64,000 nt of DNA from Paenibacillus riograndensis SBR5 (GTDB lineage Bacteria; Bacillota; Bacilli; Paenibacillales; Paenibacillaceae): NCBI RefSeq assembly GCF_000981585.1, contig NZ_LN831776.1, forward strand, positions 945,001-1,009,000, in the 5' to 3' direction. The position numbers were made by a program, and so were the translations under genes. Each line of letters starts with the position of its first letter. The stretch's first letter is position 1. Of the stretch, positions 42,753 to 51,068 are shown one piece after another. The notes under the pieces were generated by a model. The model saw only the letters and a list, made by a program, of their open reading frames with translations. It was not told the origin of the DNA and did no database searches.

Positions 42753-44066
42753 ATGCATGAAAGCGAGTGGCTTCCAGATATCCTGGTAAAGAATGATTTA
42801 GTACATATTTGTAAGGTTTTAAATCTGTCAATAGATGGATTTCGAATAAGTAGCCTTGCTAGTCGCCCGGTTGAACAACTTCGTAGTCTTGTAAGATCCG
42901 CACTTCGAAGTGGCATTGGGAAAAAAAGGCGGATGAAAAAAGATCCAAATCTAATCCCTATTGATATCTTTTATGAAGAGCTGTCTGCTGATGCTAGGAA
43001 GGAACGCAATGAGTTAGCAACAGATGACTTTGATATGTTTATGATAGCTCTCTTGTCCGATGAGAAGCTGCGACCATATCAAAAGTTGTCATTATTATAT
43101 GACCAGTTTCATGAAACATATATAACTTATTATAATGTACTAGTAGAGAATGCTCGAAGCAAAACGGACCTCTTAATAGGCGTCTATACAGCTGATGAGA
43201 ATAAACTGCTCAGTCTATTAAATAACCAGGCCCCCTTACCTACATTTGAGCAATATGAGGCTTACGTGTCACAAGTTGGACTTAAGAACAAATACGATTC
43301 AATTAAACAAGCTTTAAAGGAAAAAAAAGATGCGACTTTAAAAATCCTGTTTGTAAATGCACTAAAAGATGAAGAGAAGTTTTTAGGCCAGTTGGCTTTG
43401 CTTCCGGCATATCCAGATCTGGCCCATAGTGTCTACGCCTATTATATGCAGGTCTATCTCGTTGTTCAACAAGAAACGGTGGCGACGACAGAAAAGGATC
43501 AAGAACTTAAGATGCTACTTTGTGAAGAGGAGAAAAAGAACGCAACTACTCAGAAAACGGTTAGTTCTATTCAGCAGATAGTACGTGAAGCTGAACAGTA
43601 TAAGGCGGATGCGCATGCAACTATTGAAAATTTGAAAAGGCTTTTAAAGAAGGCAGAAGAGGAAACTGAAGGAAATCTTACAACAATACAAAGTTTAAGT
43701 TATAGGGTAACCCAACTTACCCATCAGGTCTTCGAATTAGCGGAGTATCAAGAATTTTGGGAAACCTTTTTACCACGAACTAGTCAAGCGAGAATAATTA
43801 CGGAACATCCAGATTTAAGATTGCAACGATTATTTAAAGGTATGATTTTCTCGAAGTCCTACTTGCTGCAACAAATAAAACAACCAGATGAAATGAAGAA
43901 TAAGGTTTGGTTTGTGGATCGTAATCATTTTACAAACACAAAAGAATGGATGGAGCTACGGCAACTTTTGACTATTAATGAGATTGCTTACGAAGAATTC
44001 ACCGATGATATTGGACTCATTCTAGGATACGCAACATTGTACAAAGACAGTGAGACGGAGGAGTAA
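42753..44066 (+). CDS. Coiled-coil protein of a McrBC-like three-gene operon
   Basis: 437 residues, soluble. The N-terminus (DILVKNDLVHICKVLNLS, SSLASRPVEQLRSLVRSALRSG) is helical and basic, a possible nucleic-acid-binding region. Residues ~60-230 are helical. A long coiled coil covers ~240-335 (EEEKKNATTQKTVSSIQQIV, AHATIENLKRLLKKAEEETE). The C-terminal ~80 residues look globular (VWFVDRNHFTNTKEWMELRQ, IAYEEFTDDIG). No enzymatic motif. It precedes the McrB-like ATPase gene by two bases. Coiled-coil partners or fusions occur in some McrBC-superfamily type IV restriction systems (the CoCoNuT group), which fits; the specific family is not recognised. Confidence 0.75.
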   Translation: MHESEWLPDILVKNDLVHICKVLNLSIDGFRISSLASRPVEQLRSLVRSALRSGIGKKRRMKKDPNLIPIDIFYEELSADARKERNELATDDFDMFMIALLSDEKLRPYQKLSLLYDQFHETYITYYNVLVENARSKTDLLIGVYTADENKLLSLLNNQAPLPTFEQYEAYVSQVGLKNKYDSIKQALKEKKDATLKILFVNALKDEEKFLGQLALLPAYPDLAHSVYAYYMQVYLVVQQETVATTEKDQELKMLLCEEEKKNATTQKTVSSIQQIVREAEQYKADAHATIENLKRLLKKAEEETEGNLTTIQSLSYRVTQLTHQVFELAEYQEFWETFLPRTSQARIITEHPDLRLQRLFKGMIFSKSYLLQQIKQPDEMKNKVWFVDRNHFTNTKEWMELRQLLTINEIAYEEFTDDIGLILGYATLYKDSETEE

Positions 44067-44068
44067 GG

Positions 44069-46030
44069 ATGATTAATCCGAAGGTAATGCGAGAATTAAG
44101 TAGTTGTTACATTCTCGCAAGATTAGCAGATGACAGTGAACCTCAATATATACCTGGTCTAGGCATTGAGCGAAAGAGTGTAACACGCAGCCAACGCAAT
44201 GACAATGATATAGTGTTTTACCTACAAACATTGAATGAGGAACCAAAGCCTATTAAAGACATAATTGGTAAAAACCCAAAAGAGTGTTATGTCTCTTTTG
44301 ATGATAGAAATGGACGTTACTTACAAACAATTAAGTATTATGAACAAAAGGATAAAATTTCCTTTTTGAGAGAACATCTGGAAGGAAAACTTATTCTCAT
44401 AAAGCCAAAACTTAACCATCGCCATGATAATCCTAACCACCCGTTCCACTATAATTTTGATATTGTTATGGTTTCTGAAGATAAGCAGGAATCAAATTAT
44501 TATCTCCCGATCCCCCAAGTGAAAAAAGGAGTACCTGCGGCTCGCTTTGAGAAAGCTTTATTAGAAGGTGCGCCTATCACGCTCCCAGACTATCCCAGTC
44601 TTTTAGAGACACCAGAGTTTATCTTATGCGATGGATACTTGTATCATATAACGGATCCTGACAGTTTAAAAGGCAGTGAGGTGAATGTAACAACTTATTA
44701 TGCCCTCCAGCCAAAAGGTATCAAAAAACTTGCCTTGACTGATTTGGATGATTTTTGGGGTAGATTGAGATGCGCATATCGGGAACTTGGCTTTATAACT
44801 GATAATTACTCTATCGAATTGAGAGACTTATTTGAAAAACGAGGTGTATCGTTGTTCCAGCAGGAACAGCAAAAAAAAGAAGATAACAAGCAAAAACTTC
44901 AATTAGAAACGCCTATCAGCTTAACTGAAATGGAATTTATCACACGATTAAAACAATTAGCGCAAGAAGCTGAGTTAGTGTATCCCGAAGAGGATCTTAT
45001 TAATTTCCATACCTCGTTAAAAACGGGTGGTATTGCTGTAATTGGTGGCATGAGTGGGACTGGGAAGACTCGACTTGCACTATTGTATGCTGATGCATTG
45101 AAGCTGAAAAAAGATGAAAATCTTCTTTATGTTCCAATCTCTCCATCATATACTGAACCGGCAGATATCTTGGGTTATTTAAATCCTCAACTAGGATTAT
45201 TTATGGAAAGTGAAACTGGACTGACGTCTTTTTTGGAACGAGCTAGCCAGTATCCAGACGAGCTCTTCATGGTTTTATTTGATGAAATGAATTTGGGACA
45301 AGTTGAGCATTATTTTGCACCATTTATTTCGTTATTAGAGTTACCAAAGGATCAGCGCGAACTACGTATCTACAGTCAAGGGTCTATTTGTCATAATAAA
45401 TCGTTTGCTAAAGGGTGTATCCCTGTCCGTGATAATGTTCTGTTTGTGGGAACCGCCAATTTTGATGAAACTACCAAGGACTTTTCTAACCGAATGCTAG
45501 ATCGTACGAATGTGATCTTATTGGAAAAGCTGACTTTTGGTGAAGCATCGGTGCCCAAGGAAGAAAATAATGAAGCCACGAACATGACTGCGGTGGTTAA
45601 TCGTAGAATTTACAATCAGGAATGGATCAAAATAAATGTTGCTATGGAGGAGCACGAAATTTTATTATTGGATCGATTACATGATCTTATGAGGGAATAC
45701 GATGCACAGATAGGAGTAAGCTTTCGAATTTATAAAGGTATTGAGAAATATCTAGCCAATATTCCCACTGATGCAGACGGTAATGCTTTGATTACACGAC
45801 ACACTGCGCTTGACTATCAAGTAAAACAGCGAATTCTGACCAAAATCCGGGGTCATCGAGAACAAATACAGGATTTAATCGGGTATTGCGATGCGGAAAA
45901 TCGGTATCACATGGGCTATATTGGTCGTCTTTTAACGGAAGAGGGGGAAGGAGAAGATAGGTTTAAATTCTCCCTTGCCCTTTTAAAGCAGAAAGCTAAG
46001 GAGCTGACAAGGAACGGCTATGCAATATAA
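44069..46030 (+). CDS. McrB-like AAA+ ATPase
   Basis: 653 residues. The N-terminal ~290 residues are an unassigned, probably DNA- or RNA-sensing region. The AAA+ core has Walker A GGMSGTGKT (K333), pore-loop region YVPISPSYTEPADILGYLNP (as in McrB: SYxDFI-type), Walker B MVLFDEMN (D405, E406) and a sensor segment GTANFDETT (N464-E467) followed by the arginine-bearing FSNRMLDRTN. McrB GTPases carry NTAD where this has NFDE, so nucleotide preference may be ATP. It overlaps the next gene by 11 bases. Predicted motor that drives the McrC-like nuclease along DNA. Confidence 0.85.
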   Translation: MINPKVMRELSSCYILARLADDSEPQYIPGLGIERKSVTRSQRNDNDIVFYLQTLNEEPKPIKDIIGKNPKECYVSFDDRNGRYLQTIKYYEQKDKISFLREHLEGKLILIKPKLNHRHDNPNHPFHYNFDIVMVSEDKQESNYYLPIPQVKKGVPAARFEKALLEGAPITLPDYPSLLETPEFILCDGYLYHITDPDSLKGSEVNVTTYYALQPKGIKKLALTDLDDFWGRLRCAYRELGFITDNYSIELRDLFEKRGVSLFQQEQQKKEDNKQKLQLETPISLTEMEFITRLKQLAQEAELVYPEEDLINFHTSLKTGGIAVIGGMSGTGKTRLALLYADALKLKKDENLLYVPISPSYTEPADILGYLNPQLGLFMESETGLTSFLERASQYPDELFMVLFDEMNLGQVEHYFAPFISLLELPKDQRELRIYSQGSICHNKSFAKGCIPVRDNVLFVGTANFDETTKDFSNRMLDRTNVILLEKLTFGEASVPKEENNEATNMTAVVNRRIYNQEWIKINVAMEEHEILLLDRLHDLMREYDAQIGVSFRIYKGIEKYLANIPTDADGNALITRHTALDYQVKQRILTKIRGHREQIQDLIGYCDAENRYHMGYIGRLLTEEGEGEDRFKFSLALLKQKAKELTRNGYAI

Positions 46031-47837
46031 TGCCACTGACGTACCTTTTGTTTTGGAGTTTTTTACAAATCATTCTCCAAGAAATACTCAGCAAGCCCAG
46101 TATTTTTGGAGTCCTCTACAGACGCCTGCTTCGTTAACTTATTTTATATCTATAAAAGAAAACATCCCGCTGGGCATTCGACTATATGCCAAAGACGAAA
46201 AACTACCAAAAGATTCCAAGGTAATAATAGAATCGAGCACATATGATGAGTTTGGCAAACAAAAAAGATTAACTATCATGGAAACAACTAGAGATCATCA
46301 TGAATATTTATTTATGCCCCACACTGGAGATGAATTTCCTTGGCGGCTTGGAGTATACTTTTTAGAGGTCCACATTGGTCAAGATGTGTACGGATCAGGT
46401 CTTATGGTTTCTCCGATTCACTTGTCACAAGAACAGGTGCAACATATGCATCACTTACTGGAGCAAGAAATTGAAGGCATGATTTACGACCTTATATTTA
46501 CACAAACCTCCACTAGTCAAGAACACGAAATCTTAAGAACAAAGTCCTATTATGATTATATACTGCGGCTGATTAACGATAAGGAGTTCTTGTCTGCCAA
46601 TTTGATGCAGATAGAGAGAAATCCGCTTTCAACCATTGAAACGTTCTACGACGTTGGGACATTTCCGTGTAAACAAGATCAAAAAAGCCTACGGATGAAG
46701 CAGGTAAAAGGTAATGCAGTAGATTTCAACAAGCGTAAACGTTTGATCTTGGATCTGCCTGCCAACCGTTGGATTAAGCATGTGTTGCTGAGTTGGAAAA
46801 ACGAGCTACTGACTGTTAGTAGCGCCATAGAAGTGGACTTGACACATGCCTTAACTAGGATGGCTAAAAAAGAAGATGATAAACGTGCCAACGAAAAGCA
46901 CAAACAGCGTTATTTTAATGCCCGCGATATTTCCTATGAAGCCCGTAGTGCAATGAGCAGACGAATATACCGGTTGGCTGATGAAATTGTCAGGATACAG
47001 CGAGAGGTAGGTGTGCTGTCTAGGTGGCATGATGCTGTCCAACATATGATTGGTCGAATAATTTATATTTTAGTGTCCACGGATTTGAAAAACATACCAC
47101 ATGGGCAACAAAGGCCTCAGTTAAAGGAGAAACATTATCGCGATATAAGCCAGTGGGTGGAAGAGGGCCGTAGAGTGTTACTTGGGCGAGAGTCTGCTAA
47201 ACATATTGTCCGCGTGCTTAAACCTACATGGAAAGTGTATGAGCAGTTTGTATACTTTCAAGTTGTGGAACTTGTAAAAAGGATGGGGTTTCAGGTATCG
47301 TCACATGCTTCGTGGGATCAATTACGGGATCTTCGTTCTGGTACCTGTTTGACATTGGAGAATGATAAATATATCATCCATGCTTGGTATGACAGAACTG
47401 TAGACCTTAGAGAGGATGCCTTTCGCACAAGGGATCAATTTTTCTCTCGTCAAATAATTCAGCCGGACATCCGTCTCGATCTTTATAAAAAAGGCGATGT
47501 GCCTATGCTATTGTCTTGCGTAGCTATGGACGCCAAGCACCGCAAGTATAGATCACTTTATAACGAAGCATACACCAACGAGGTTTTCACACAGCTTTCA
47601 AAATATTTAAATATCTTTTACGCCGGTCAAAACACGACTCCTAGAAACAAACGTAGTACCGTAGTTCATCGAGTTATCTGTTTATATAGTAAGGATGATA
47701 ACGCAGATGTATTTCAAGATGAGCAACCGCTCATATATATTCAATTGTTTCCCAATATTGAGGACGGCAATATAATTGGTTTGGAAGAGTTATATCGAGA
47801 ATTAAGCGCATGGTTTGAAGAGACAGTGGGTGAGTAA
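46020..47837 (+). CDS. DUF2357/McrC-like nuclease subunit
   Basis: 605 residues. The N-terminal ~250 residues (beta-rich, then helical LEQEIEGMIYDLIFTQ) fit DUF2357, a domain found in McrC-like proteins. A helical middle includes RRIYRLADEIVRIQREVG. The C-terminal nuclease module shows QPDIRLDLY (D483), VAMDAKHRK (D504-A-K506) and a downstream Y/Q region, the PD-(D/E)XK order. By family analogy it cleaves DNA when assembled with the AAA ATPase. It is the last gene of the operon; a terminator lies ~90 bases downstream. DUF2357 is a family name from memory. Confidence 0.78.
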   Translation: MQYNATDVPFVLEFFTNHSPRNTQQAQYFWSPLQTPASLTYFISIKENIPLGIRLYAKDEKLPKDSKVIIESSTYDEFGKQKRLTIMETTRDHHEYLFMPHTGDEFPWRLGVYFLEVHIGQDVYGSGLMVSPIHLSQEQVQHMHHLLEQEIEGMIYDLIFTQTSTSQEHEILRTKSYYDYILRLINDKEFLSANLMQIERNPLSTIETFYDVGTFPCKQDQKSLRMKQVKGNAVDFNKRKRLILDLPANRWIKHVLLSWKNELLTVSSAIEVDLTHALTRMAKKEDDKRANEKHKQRYFNARDISYEARSAMSRRIYRLADEIVRIQREVGVLSRWHDAVQHMIGRIIYILVSTDLKNIPHGQQRPQLKEKHYRDISQWVEEGRRVLLGRESAKHIVRVLKPTWKVYEQFVYFQVVELVKRMGFQVSSHASWDQLRDLRSGTCLTLENDKYIIHAWYDRTVDLREDAFRTRDQFFSRQIIQPDIRLDLYKKGDVPMLLSCVAMDAKHRKYRSLYNEAYTNEVFTQLSKYLNIFYAGQNTTPRNKRSTVVHRVICLYSKDDNADVFQDEQPLIYIQLFPNIEDGNIIGLEELYRELSAWFEETVGE

Positions 47838-47925
47838 GTCAATATTTTTACTAACTTTTGTATTAAATTTAAGGCCTATATCAATGTGAATTACAATAGA
47901 TCTATCTGAACTTAACCATTGGAAG

Positions 47926-47961
47926 CCGAGTGAGCCGAGTTAGTCGCTCCTCGGTCTTTTT
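47926..47961 (+). terminator. Terminator of the McrBC-like operon
   Basis: CCGAG-T-GAGC pairs with GCTC-CTCGG around a ~11-base loop, followed by TCTTTTT. Confidence 0.75.
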
Positions 47962-48043
47962 GATGCTGTCGTTATAAAACAATTTAGGGGGAATAATAAT
48001 ATTCCTATAAAAAGAATCCTGCTAGTAAGAATCATCCACTATC

Positions 48044-48292
48044 TCACCTGTTTTCCCCCAGCAACTCCCCAACAGAAACATCCAGCGCTTTCACAATAGC
48101 AACCACCTCATAATCCTGCACAAGTCTATATTGACCTTCCAATCGAGACAAACTGGTTGGGCTGATGTCTAACCCGAAGGTTTGCAACTTGGCGAGGAAG
48201 TCTTTTTGCTTCATTCGCTTAGCTTTTCGAATGGCTACAACTTGGGTTCCAATGATATTTTTGTCACCGGGGAGCTCTTTGCGGTGCCTCAT
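48044..48292 (-). CDS. XRE-family HTH regulator (copy 1)
   Basis: 82 residues; helix-turn-helix region IRKAKRMKQKDFLAKLQTFG, then ISPTSLSRLEGQ and VAIVKALDVSVGELLG. This is a single-domain Cro/CI-like repressor, differing from the 58-kb copy at about eight positions. It is divergent from a broken Spo0E-like gene; a palindrome lies in the shared promoter. Confidence 0.88.
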   Translation of the reverse strand: MRHRKELPGDKNIIGTQVVAIRKAKRMKQKDFLAKLQTFGLDISPTSLSRLEGQYRLVQDYEVVAIVKALDVSVGELLGENR

Positions 48293-48341
48293 TTGGGTGT
48301 CACCTCACAATTTAAGCAAATTGTATACGAGGTAAGTGTTG

Positions 48342-48388
48342 TTTTAATGCGGATATCGAATTAAAATAAACCAATAAACGCATTAAAA
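48342..48388. promoter_or_regulatory. Inverted repeat TTTTAATGCG ... CGCATTAAAA (copy 1), probable XRE operator
   Basis: Two perfect ten-base arms separated by 27 bases lie between the divergent XRE and Spo0E-like starts. The same arms are kept at 58307-58358 although the spacer there is five bases longer, a difference of half a helical turn. Confidence 0.6.
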
Positions 48389-48436
48389 TTTCTACATCGT
48401 CTACAGGCATAGCTTTGCCAAAAAGGAGGGGGTGCA

Positions 48437-48707
48437 ATGCACATTCTGTTGGTATCACTCCGAGCTTGAGAGTGCGTTTGAAGAAGAGAGTAAGGCTTTT
48501 CAAGCGTTATTTGCCTCCATGGACATTACACGTAAGCCAGAGTCTGAGGATTGGGAGGATAAGCTTCAATTGAAGCAAGCCATTCTTTATGAACACCTAT
48601 ATCTACAAGGACTTAAGGATGGTATGTAGCTTGCAAGTACCTTTTCTGCTCCTTCAGTTCTCTTGGACAAAGATATGCCCAGTGAAGTCTGCCGCAAAAG
48701 CACGTAG
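48437..48707 (+). pseudogene. Broken Spo0E-like gene (copy 1)
   Basis: Compared with the 177-codon gene at 58.4 kb, the segment from about codon 4 to codon 92 is missing. The ATG frame stops after ten codons; the C-terminal part (ELESAFEEESKAFQALFASMD) is readable only in another frame, and an in-frame TAG replaces the codon after LKDGM. Clearly non-functional. Confidence 0.85.
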
Positions 48708-48744
48708 ATATCGGAGCTGAGAGGGATATATTCAGACTTTGTTG

Positions 48745-48772
48745 TTGGACTGTCTATGCGGCGGTCTTTTTT
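48745..48772 (+). terminator. Terminator of the Spo0E-like locus (copy 1)
   Basis: GACTG/CGGTC stem with a short loop followed by six T residues; counterpart of the one at 58981. Confidence 0.6.
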
Positions 48773-48815
48773 AATTCACGTTTGCTATAAACATGTATTC
48801 CTTCAATGTTCTCGT

Positions 48816-49121
48816 GACAGCACTCATATTCCAGTTGAGTTTCATACGGATTTTTTGGAAGCTAATCAAGGTTAATAGCATAATTTAGGTGAAGGAATAA
48901 AGGTTAAGCTCATCTATGAAGATTAGAACTATGAAGCTATATTATTTAAAATTGATCAAGTATACTGCTGCGATATGATAAGCAAGGAAGAAGACGGGAT
49001 GAACCCCAGTTGTCTCCGCGACCCAAAGGGTTCGTCGATGCGTACAAATGGATATTGGATTTACTTCATAAAAAGTACTTTGGAGATATTGACATTGCAG
49101 CCGTTTGACCTTAACATGAAG
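48816..49121 (+). other. Intergenic region with a C-terminal gene fragment
   Basis: From about 49012 one frame reads SPRPKGFVDAYKWILDLLHK and continues KYFGDIDIAAV before a TGA at about 49108. It has no start codon or ribosome binding site and looks like the tail of a lost gene. I cannot name the family. Nothing else is recognised. Confidence 0.4.
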
Positions 49122-49132
49122 AAAATATGTTA

Positions 49133-49144
49133 GTTAGCACTAAC
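49133..49144. promoter_or_regulatory. TetR operator candidate GTTAGCACTAAC with adjacent TATAAT
   Basis: The inverted repeat GTTAG-NN-CTAAC abuts a perfect -10 box TATAAT (49145-49150), 33 bases before the chosen TetR start. The reverse-complement form of the same site occurs before the next gene at 49784. A repressor bound here would block its own promoter. Confidence 0.7.
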
Positions 49145-49177
49145 TATAATTTGTTGAATCAGGCTGGGAAGGTAATT

Positions 49178-49765
49178 ATGGAGAATAAGATGATATTGGA
49201 CACTAAAGCCAAATTAATGCACGCGGCAATAGACCTAATGGCTGAAAAGGGCTATAAAGGCGTATCTACAAAGGAGATTGCAGCAACAGCAGGTGTCAGT
49301 GAGATGACATTGTTCCGTAATTTCGGCAGCAAGAAAAACCTGCTGGACAAAGCAGTTGACCATTATCATTACTCGATAGAAATGACCCGAATTTTTAGCG
49401 AGAAAGTGACATGGGACTTGAGATCAGACTTATTCATGATTAGCCAAATGTATCATGAATTGATGGAGCGTAACCGAAAATTATACCTCATTGTATTGAG
49501 CGATAATGAATTGACTGAAATCCGCGAAAGGGCACAGAAGCATCCCCGGAAACTATTGGAGTTATTGACGAATTACTTCATAGATATGCAGAAAAAGAGC
49601 AAACTGGTTTCAAGCGATGCGGAGATGCAAGCGATTACTTTCATGTGGATGAATTACGGGGCATTCATTTCGCAGTTATTTGTCAAATCTGAGATTACCA
49701 CAAAACCGAAGGAAGATTTTATGAGATCAAGTGTCGATTTGTTCGTCAGGGCGTTAAACCCTTAA
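49178..49765 (+). CDS. TetR/AcrR-family repressor
   Basis: 195 residues from MENKMILDTKAKLMHAAIDL. This start is chosen because an earlier in-frame ATG would place the promoter and operator inside the gene, and GGGAAGG precedes this one. HTH: MAEKGYKGVSTKEIAATAGV, then SEMTLFRNFGSKKNLL. The C-terminal ligand domain is intact (ELLTNYFIDMQKKSKL). It appears functional, while the two genes behind it, of SRPBCC and VOC type, are decayed. Operators of the form GTTAG-NN-CTAAC flank it. Confidence 0.9.
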   Translation: MENKMILDTKAKLMHAAIDLMAEKGYKGVSTKEIAATAGVSEMTLFRNFGSKKNLLDKAVDHYHYSIEMTRIFSEKVTWDLRSDLFMISQMYHELMERNRKLYLIVLSDNELTEIRERAQKHPRKLLELLTNYFIDMQKKSKLVSSDAEMQAITFMWMNYGAFISQLFVKSEITTKPKEDFMRSSVDLFVRALNP

Positions 49766-49783
49766 TTTTTTGAATAAAAGAGA

Positions 49784-49795
49784 GTTAGTGCTAAC
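49784..49795. promoter_or_regulatory. Second TetR operator candidate GTTAGTGCTAAC
   Basis: It is the reverse complement of the site upstream of the TetR gene, placed 24 bases before the SRPBCC start region and a GGGAGGTG ribosome binding site. The pair indicates that one regulator controls both transcription units. Confidence 0.65.
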
Positions 49796-49819
49796 AAACA
49801 TTTTAAGGGAGGTGCCACT

Positions 49820-50284
49820 ATTAAACATCAGAATATTGAATCGCGCAAGCTTGTTGGTCAAACGGTATCTGCAGGTTTCCAAGTCGGTGTCAGGAGGACG
49901 TTTCCAATCTCGCCAGAGCAGGCGTGGTCGTTTCTAACCTCTCCCGAAGGGGTGAAATTGTGGCTTGGAAACGTATCACCTCTTGCATTTAACGAGGGAG
50001 AGGTTTTTACATCCGATGAGGGGATTTCGGGTCAGCTCAGAATAGTAAAACCTTTCAGCCAGCTTCGCTTAAAGTGGGGCAAAAAGGAGTGGGAGAAGCC
50101 GTCTACGCTGCAAATCCGGCTCTTGTCTAATCATCATGATCGAACAACGATTAGCTTTCATCAAGAGAATTTGGATCATCCGAATACGCGGGAACAAATG
50201 AAGTTGTAATGGGATAACGTTCTGAATGCCATCAGGCAGAAAATAAGCATTGTAAACGATGAAGAGGAGATGAATAATTATTAA
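49820..50284 (+). pseudogene. Decayed SRPBCC (AHSA1-like) gene
   Basis: The reading frame after GGGAGGTG starts with ATT where ATG is expected, then encodes FQVGVRRTFPISPEQAWSFL, SPEGVKLWLG and LRLKWGKKEW, typical of the SRPBCC/AHSA1 ligand-binding fold. A TAA interrupts it after EQMKL; the frame then continues WDNVLNAIRQKI to a natural end, so the TAA is probably a nonsense mutation. Not expected to give a full protein. Confidence 0.75.
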
Positions 50285-50659
50285 TAAGTTCAGTCATATC
50301 GATCTTAGAGTGAACCATTTAGAAAGACCATGCCTTTTTATGAAGCACTTCTTCCTGAATTAAGGTTTACGCGGACCTTGCACAGCTTGAATTGGAAGGT
50401 ATTTGCTGCCGAAGGAGAATTGCCTAGTGCAGCTTATTTTGCTATCACAGAAGACCGGGAACATAAGCCAAATCACAATATCATTGGATTCTGGGCGAAT
50501 GACCGGGCTGAGGTTGATCATATTGCCAAACTGGTTAAGGAAAATGGCGGTCCTAAACGACGGTCCCCGGTTGTTCTCGATTAGCCCAACTTATTTTACG
50601 CAGTCTATTTTGAAGATCCTTGCGGAAATAAATATGAATTGGTACATCGGTTGGATTAG
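50280..50659 (+). pseudogene. Decayed VOC/glyoxalase-family gene
   Basis: After GAAGAGGAG the frame starts with ATT and encodes NKFSHIDLRVNHLER, then loses one base before MPFYEALLPELRF. Further on are HNIIGFWANDRAEVDHIAKL and, after further damage at a TAG or frame change, YAVYFEDPCGNKYELVHRLD. These are the beta-alpha-beta-beta-beta repeats of the vicinal oxygen chelate fold. It overlaps the SRPBCC remnant and belonged to the same operon. Confidence 0.78.
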
Positions 50660-51068
50660 AATTTAGTAATTTCACATTATTAAGCACTCAAGTCATGTGG
50701 AGAGTGTTGCACTGTTGATTCAAATGAGGCAGTAGGGAAGATTAAGGGAATTTATGGCTCATAATTTTACTTTACATTTATTCCGACTGTGTTTTTCAAA
50801 AGGGGCCAAAAGATTATTGATGTATTCAAGTAGAAAGTTTCGTTTAAGGGCAATTCCTCAGATAAACTATCTCTAGTATTTTGAAAAAAAGTTAACATCC
50901 TCATTTTGGTTATTGCGCTTTATATGTAGAAAATCACCGCGTAAAGATTAAATAATTACCAGTAAGCATACTTTTCACTTATTAAATTATCTATTAAACT
51001 ATAAGAAGTATACTTAATGATGAATTTACTGCCGATAATCTGAAATTATAAAAGGATAGGGAATATAA
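50660..51068 (+). other. AT-rich intergenic region upstream of the methyltransferase operon
   Basis: About 410 bases with no open frame of note; it must contain the promoter of the four-gene operon. AAAGGATAGGG precedes the ATG. I see no clear operator, terminator or RNA gene. Confidence 0.4.

Larger units (their letters stand above)
48039..48815. repeat. Long direct repeat, copy 1 (XRE regulator plus broken Spo0E-like gene)
   Basis: Homologous in the same orientation to 58004-59055 over its full length, including the regulator gene, the shared promoter palindrome, the Spo0E-like gene and its terminator. This copy lacks about 260 bases inside the Spo0E-like gene. The two copies bracket the ~10-kb block with the methyltransferase operon. 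Confidence 0.85.

Noticed and set aside
42753..47837. Calling the operon a standard McrBC system
   Set aside because: The NTAD guanine-specificity motif is replaced, the nuclease has a DUF2357-like N-terminus, and there is a third coiled-coil gene.
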